Source: CAZXFH01 sp964640055 (lineage in GTDB: Bacteria > Fidelibacterota > UBA2242 > JAFGTP01). Taken from it: a DNA stretch of 37,265 nucleotides. The DNA lies in NCBI GenBank assembly GCA_964640055.1, contig CAZXFH010000033.1, forward strand, positions 1 to 37,265, given 5' to 3'. The notes beneath the pieces were generated by a model, which was given only the letters and a program-made list of their open reading frames with translations, did not search any database and was not told the DNA's origin. Shown one piece after another: positions 34,224 to 37,265 of the stretch (position 1 is its first letter; the number at the start of each line of letters is the position of its first letter). A program made the position numbers and the translations under genes.

Positions 34224-35171
34224 ATGTACAGGTCAATTTCATTGATCGGATTGATGCTTCTCAGTATGGATTTTTTTACCTCCATACAGCTCCGAGCTCA
34301 GGAAAATGAAGGTGAAATTATTATCCTGAGTGAAAAAGTCGGCGAGGTTATTGATTCAACCGAATGCCGTGCCTATGGATTATTACCACAGATTAATGGA
34401 TTTCAATCTGCCGTTGTTAAAAAAATATCCAGCGATAAATATGTATTCGAGATAAGATATATAGACAAAGACACCGATAAAGAGGAACTCATCAGAATTT
34501 ATCGCACAGAATTACAAATTAAACAATTAGGGAATATGATCGATCAATTTGGGATTTCACCCCCAGAAATAGAAATGGAGAACGAAGAAGAAAATGGCCA
34601 AACTGTTAATATTAAAATAACCGGTGGGCATTTAAATACCGGTTTATCTATGTCCCGGGTAGCTCATAACCTGGCCGAAAGAGAGGGTATTGGCACGGCT
34701 GCCTATAATCCCAGAGTCGGTTTCACCTTTTTCTTAGAAAAGCGTTTTGGAATGGGCCTTGAATGGGAATATGCCGGGTTCCAGGACAAAAGAAAATTCG
34801 AAGTAGAACTCATGTCCGGAGAAACCCGGAAATCTCATGTAACGGGCAGTTTTTTATCCTTTTTTGTCAGTCTGCAGTCACCTTACTTACAGGATTACGG
34901 TATTCCGGTTACCCCCTATTTCAGACTGGGTTATGAGGGGAACTGGATTCAGCGCACGCCCAAGACCCATGGCAATGAGGTCATTTTAGACGCTCCGGAA
35001 GAAAAAATTAACCTCAAGAAATACGGACTTTTCTTGGAACCGGCCATCTATTTTGCGGTTAAAGAGTTTTGTGGTATAACCGTATCATATCGTTATTATT
35101 TTTTTGATCCGGACTTAGTACATAAAATTATGCTGGATTGGTCATTTTTAATTTTTGATTTATTCACTTAA
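34224..35171 (+). CDS. Hypothetical exported outer-membrane barrel-like protein
   Basis: This 315-residue protein of unknown family has a signal peptide (SISLIGLMLLSMDFFTSIQLRAQ, cleavage near residue 26). A first part (about 27-115) is mixed and charged, and a C-terminal part (about 130-315) is rich in alternating aromatic strands (RVGFTFFLEKRFGMGLEWEYAGF, TPYFRLGYEGNW, ISVSYRYYFF-like text), as in small porin-like barrels. The start has GGAGAG seven bases upstream. It stands alone between the DUF1670 module and a repeat-rich stretch, so it may be accessory. No function can be assigned. Confidence 0.7.
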   Translation: MYRSISLIGLMLLSMDFFTSIQLRAQENEGEIIILSEKVGEVIDSTECRAYGLLPQINGFQSAVVKKISSDKYVFEIRYIDKDTDKEELIRIYRTELQIKQLGNMIDQFGISPPEIEMENEEENGQTVNIKITGGHLNTGLSMSRVAHNLAEREGIGTAAYNPRVGFTFFLEKRFGMGLEWEYAGFQDKRKFEVELMSGETRKSHVTGSFLSFFVSLQSPYLQDYGIPVTPYFRLGYEGNWIQRTPKTHGNEVILDAPEEKINLKKYGLFLEPAIYFAVKEFCGITVSYRYYFFDPDLVHKIMLDWSFLIFDLFT

Positions 35172-35184
35172 AGCGGATTGAAGG

Positions 35185-35640
35185 AGCAAATTCTTCAACG
35201 GGACTAGGTGAAAAAATCGACCCTTAGCAGACAGAAAGAGTTTGTTGTTATGCCAGCATAGTGCCTCGGAGGGGCAAAACATGTATAGCAACAGCATCCG
35301 CCTGCCCCCCTTTTAGAGACGGAATAGGATTAAATGACGATACGGTTCCGGGAACAAACATGGTCGGCAATCAAATCTTGAATTACCACCCTGTACCAGA
35401 AGATTTTTTTGCCTCCCCAAAGGGACGCCATGGTTGGTGGTGAATCCAAGCTATACCTGTTCAGTCCCTGACGGGACTAATCATCATAAGCCAATTTATG
35501 GTCAAAAAAACAGCATGTCACGCCCACACCCCAGCGTCCCGTAGGGACGACATATTTATAGCAAAAACATCTCTTCTAACACCTACCGCCCCTTTAGGGG
35601 CGTAATAGAATTATCATCGCCGCATCATAATTCTATTGCC
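35185..35640 (+). repeat. Cluster of short GC-rich hairpin repeats
   Basis: This non-coding stretch holds at least five small hairpins of related form: GCCTC-GGA-GGGGC at 35263-35275, GTTC-CGG-GAAC at 35345-35355, AGTCCC-TGAC-GGGACT at 35463-35478, CGTCCC-GTA-GGGACG at 35535-35549 and CGCCCC-TTTA-GGGGCG at 35587-35602; a weaker one lies near 35414. Two are followed by the related text ACATGTATAGCAACA and ACATATTTATAGCAAAAACA, and two by GGAATAGGATTA or GTAATAGAATTA. The units appear to be diverged copies of one 70-80-base element. An 11-bp inverted repeat (AATAGAATTAT / ATAATTCTATT, 35604-35637) closes the cluster. Confidence 0.7.
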
Positions 35641-35884
35641 TAAACATATTTATAAAATAAAACAAAAAAGCTTTTAAAAACCGATCTTGATATGTAATCT
35701 CTTGGTAACTGGTGATCTGTATATGGCTACATTTTTAAAAAATATGGTTTTATTTTTCTGACATCTTTGGCCCTCTGGTTTCTGACAGTAACTCCAGTTA
35801 GCCTCTTTGCCAGTCCCATATCACCCGATTCAGCCTATTCTAATCCTGTAACCCTTAAAGATGATACTGGACTTCTTATATTTT
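35641..35884. other. AT-rich spacer, no gene seen
   Basis: The stretch between the hairpin repeats and the presumed left end of the IS3-family element contains no credible reading frame or RNA gene that I can recognise. Confidence 0.4.
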
Positions 35885-35926
35885 TGTGGACACACAGTTA
35901 AGCCCTAGATTACGATAATTAAAGAA
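35885..35926 (+). mobile_element. Left end of an IS3-family element, split by the ISL3 insertion
   Basis: The text TGTGGACACACAGTTAAG beginning at 35885 looks like an IS3-family terminal repeat. The segment carries on after the ISL3 element at 37218, where orfA starts 10 bases later. Removing the ISL3 element and one target copy gives a 52-base leader, usual for this family. The exact outer end is inferred. Confidence 0.55.
35919..35926 (+). repeat. 8-bp target-site duplication of the ISL3 element, left copy
   Basis: TTAAAGAA directly before the left inverted repeat, identical to 37210-37217. Eight bases is the usual duplication length of the ISL3 family. Confidence 0.92.
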
Positions 35927-35989
35927 GGTTCATCCCCCAAATGCGTACCAATTCGTATATTATAGGGTAAAAAAGGATAGGGAGAATCT

Positions 35990-36307
35990 ATGTCAACCAG
36001 TTTATTGTATCATGCCTTTGGATTACGGGATCAGGAATACCTGAAGACCGAGTATCGGGATGGCAAAATAGTATTTCACGTTAAGACCAAGAAATCAAAA
36101 CTGGTATGCAGTAATTGTGGAAGTACGCAAGTAAGAAAGAAGGGAATCAAGCCTCGAGATTTCCGAACGCATCCGATTGGATTTAAGCCCGTTATTCTTC
36201 ATATAGACGTACAAAGATTAGAGTGTCTGGAATGCGGGCAGATTCGTCAGGAGAAGTTACGTTTTGCTGATAAAAAAAAAGACATACCGGAAGTTTTGAA
36301 AGGGTAG
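35990..36307 (+). CDS. ISL3 transposase, N-terminal frame (zinc-binding domain)
   Basis: This 105-residue frame carries the N-terminal zf-ISL3 domain: LVCSNCGSTQVRKKGIK and RLECLECGQIRQEK give four Cys pairs for a zinc ribbon that helps bind the terminal repeats. The start has AGGGAGA upstream. The natural reading leaves the frame at an A9 run (36272-36280). After a one-base backward shift the protein would continue as RHTGSFERVVISLLRFATVQDV, exactly the family's HTH region. If no shift occurs, translation ends after KDIPEVLKG. Confidence 0.85.
   Translation: MSTSLLYHAFGLRDQEYLKTEYRDGKIVFHVKTKKSKLVCSNCGSTQVRKKGIKPRDFRTHPIGFKPVILHIDVQRLECLECGQIRQEKLRFADKKKDIPEVLKG
36272..36280 (+). promoter_or_regulatory. 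A9 slippery run, likely -1 frameshift site
   Basis: Nine adenines read as AAA AAA AAA and followed by G make the classical A-AAA-AAA-G heptamer. A -1 shift joins the two transposase frames without loss of homology. An AGGAG at 36250-36254 lies about 17 bases upstream, further than in dnaX. I see no stable downstream stem-loop. Confidence 0.6.
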
Positions 36308-37200
36308 TAATCAGTTTGCTACGATTTGCGACAGTCCAAGATGTATCATCTATATTGAAAGTAAGTTGGAACTTGGTAAAACGAATCGATAAGGAAAATT
36401 TACAGCGTCGTTATTCGAAGCCGAAATTGAAGCATGTCAAATATGTGGCAATCGATGAATTTGCTGTTCATAAAGGTCATAAGTATAATACAGTAGTGAT
36501 GGATCTTGAATCGGGTCAGGTATTGTTTGTTGGCGAAGGTCGTCAGGCGTCCGTGTTGGAGCCCTTCTGGAGACGAGTAAGATCTTCAGGAGCCCGGATC
36601 GAAGCTGTTGCCATTGATATGTGGCCAGCCTATATCGAAGCAGTTTCAAGCAACTTACCCCAGGCTATGCTGGTCTTTGACCGTTTTCATATAACCCGTA
36701 TCCTTAACGAACATCTTTCTGATATCCGACGGGATTTATACCGAAAAGAGAGTAATACTGATAAGAAAAAAATACTCAAAGGAACCCGCTGGTTACTGCT
36801 CAAACACCATCACAATTTGAATGAAAAGTATGATGAAAAAGAACGTCTTGAACGGGCCATTGCAATCAATAAGCCATTAGCAACTGCCTATTATTTGAAA
36901 GAAGAGTTAGGATTATTCTGGGGACAAAAGTCCTTAGATCAGGCAAAGAAATTTTTCGGACAATGGATTGCAAAAGCGATAGCATCAGGCATAAACAAAC
37001 TAAAGAAGTTTGCTGATACTTTATTGTCGCATCGAGATGGGATTTTCAATTGGTATCAACATAAAATATCCACCGGTCCATTGGAGGGATTGAATAATAA
37101 GATTAAGGTATTGAAAAGAACGGCATATGGCTATCGTGATATGGATTATTTCAAACTGAAAATATATGCCCTACATTCATCACCTTGGTACGCATTATGA
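36280..37200 (+). CDS. ISL3 transposase, C-terminal frame (HTH and DDE domain)
   Basis: Read from 36280 in the -1 frame, this part has 306 residues; together with the first 97 residues the transposase has about 403, a normal ISL3 length. It contains the HTH (TVQDVSSILKVSWNLVKRI) and the DDE catalytic domain with YVAIDEFAVHKGHKY (first Asp), AIDMWPAYI (second Asp) and STGPLEGLNNKIKVLKR (Glu). The only independent start is a TTG at 36316, with no good ribosome binding site, so production probably depends on frameshifting. No other damage is seen. Confidence 0.88.
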   Translation, partial: RHTGSFERVVISLLRFATVQDVSSILKVSWNLVKRIDKENLQRRYSKPKLKHVKYVAIDEFAVHKGHKYNTVVMDLESGQVLFVGEGRQASVLEPFWRRVRSSGARIEAVAIDMWPAYIEAVSSNLPQAMLVFDRFHITRILNEHLSDIRRDLYRKESNTDKKKILKGTRWLLLKHHHNLNEKYDEKERLERAIAINKPLATAYYLKEELGLFWGQKSLDQAKKFFGQWIAKAIASGINKLKKFADTLLSHRDGIFNWYQHKISTGPLEGLNNKIKVLKRTAYGYRDMDYFKLKIYALHSSPWYAL

Positions 37201-37209
37201 CGATGAGCC

Positions 37210-37217
37210 TTAAAGAA
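37210..37217 (+). repeat. 8-bp target-site duplication of the ISL3 element, right copy
   Basis: TTAAAGAA directly after the right inverted repeat, identical to 35919-35926. Confidence 0.92.
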
Positions 37218-37227
37218 AAGGGGAACC

Positions 37228-37265
37228 ATGATTAAACAACGTAGAAGATTTCCAAAGGAGTTCAA
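37228..37265 (+). CDS. IS3-family transposase OrfA, N-terminal fragment cut by the window end
   Basis: The ATG at 37228 with GGGGAA upstream begins MIKQRRRFPKEF, the usual opening of IS3-family OrfA proteins with an HTH_Tnp_1 domain. Only 12 codons are within the window. The ISL3 element lies between this start and the IS3 left end, so the IS3 leader is interrupted and its own promoter may be displaced. Confidence 0.7.
   Translation, partial: MIKQRRRFPKEF

Larger units (their letters stand above)
35927..37209 (+). mobile_element. ISL3-family insertion sequence, complete
   Basis: The 1283-bp element has 25-bp terminal inverted repeats, 35927-35951 and 37185-37209, with 20 of 25 matches. The inner 11 bases ATGCGTACCAA are perfect and the outer ends begin GGTTCATC and GGCTCATC. 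It is flanked by the perfect 8-bp duplication TTAAAGAA. It encodes one ISL3-type transposase in two overlapping frames. The intact ends and duplication imply a fairly recent insertion. Confidence 0.93.

Noticed and set aside
35261..35602. CRISPR array
   Set aside because: The repeats are of unequal spacing, the hairpin stems differ in sequence, and no cas gene is present.

Overview
The window looks like a chromosomal segment of a Gram-negative bacterium of the FCB group (Bacteroidota, Calditrichota and related candidate phyla). The signs are an Omp85-type barrel, large outer-membrane proteins that end in Phe, a DUF4837 lipoprotein, signal peptides and lipoboxes, moderate base composition and DUF1670 genes. 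I cannot name a species. No rRNA, tRNA or CRISPR array was recognised.

Region 1 (1-8.0 kb) is a carbohydrate sensing and uptake locus. It holds a GH3 beta-glycosidase lipoprotein that lacks its C-terminal half, an operon of solute-binding protein, histidine kinase and sigma-54 response regulator, and a divergent SGLT-like Na+/sugar symporter. A good -24/-12 sigma-54 promoter lies in front of the symporter gene. The simplest reading is that the binding protein reports a sugar to the kinase and the regulator turns on the symporter; no ABC permease is present.

Region 2 (8.0-32.0 kb) is a long run of minus-strand housekeeping and envelope genes: a SurA/PrsA-like protein, endonuclease V, a class I amidotransferase, an SH3b-NlpC/P60 hydrolase, a CtpA-type S41 protease, thymidylate kinase and a YhhQ-type transporter. 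A tight five-gene operon follows (purE, an rmlD-like reductase, a Dpm1-like GT2, a GT2/sugar-transferase fusion, accA), then a DUF4837 lipoprotein and RNase R. Next comes a three-gene cell-surface operon (beta-propeller protein, 1140-residue outer-membrane protein, Omp85/TamA-like protein), then a DUF2156-type acyltransferase-like protein and a phosphoribosyltransferase.

Region 3 (32.0 kb to the end) is a plastic zone. A tandem pair of DUF1670 genes, both disrupted, is framed by imperfect terminal inverted repeats and then by a perfect 34-bp direct repeat, so the pair looks like an undescribed mobile module. After it come an orphan outer-membrane protein, a cluster of short GC-rich hairpin repeats, and an ISL3-family insertion sequence with 25-bp inverted repeats and a perfect 8-bp target duplication. 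The ISL3 transposase is split at an A9 slippery run. This element sits inside the left end of an IS3-family element whose orfA starts just before the window ends.
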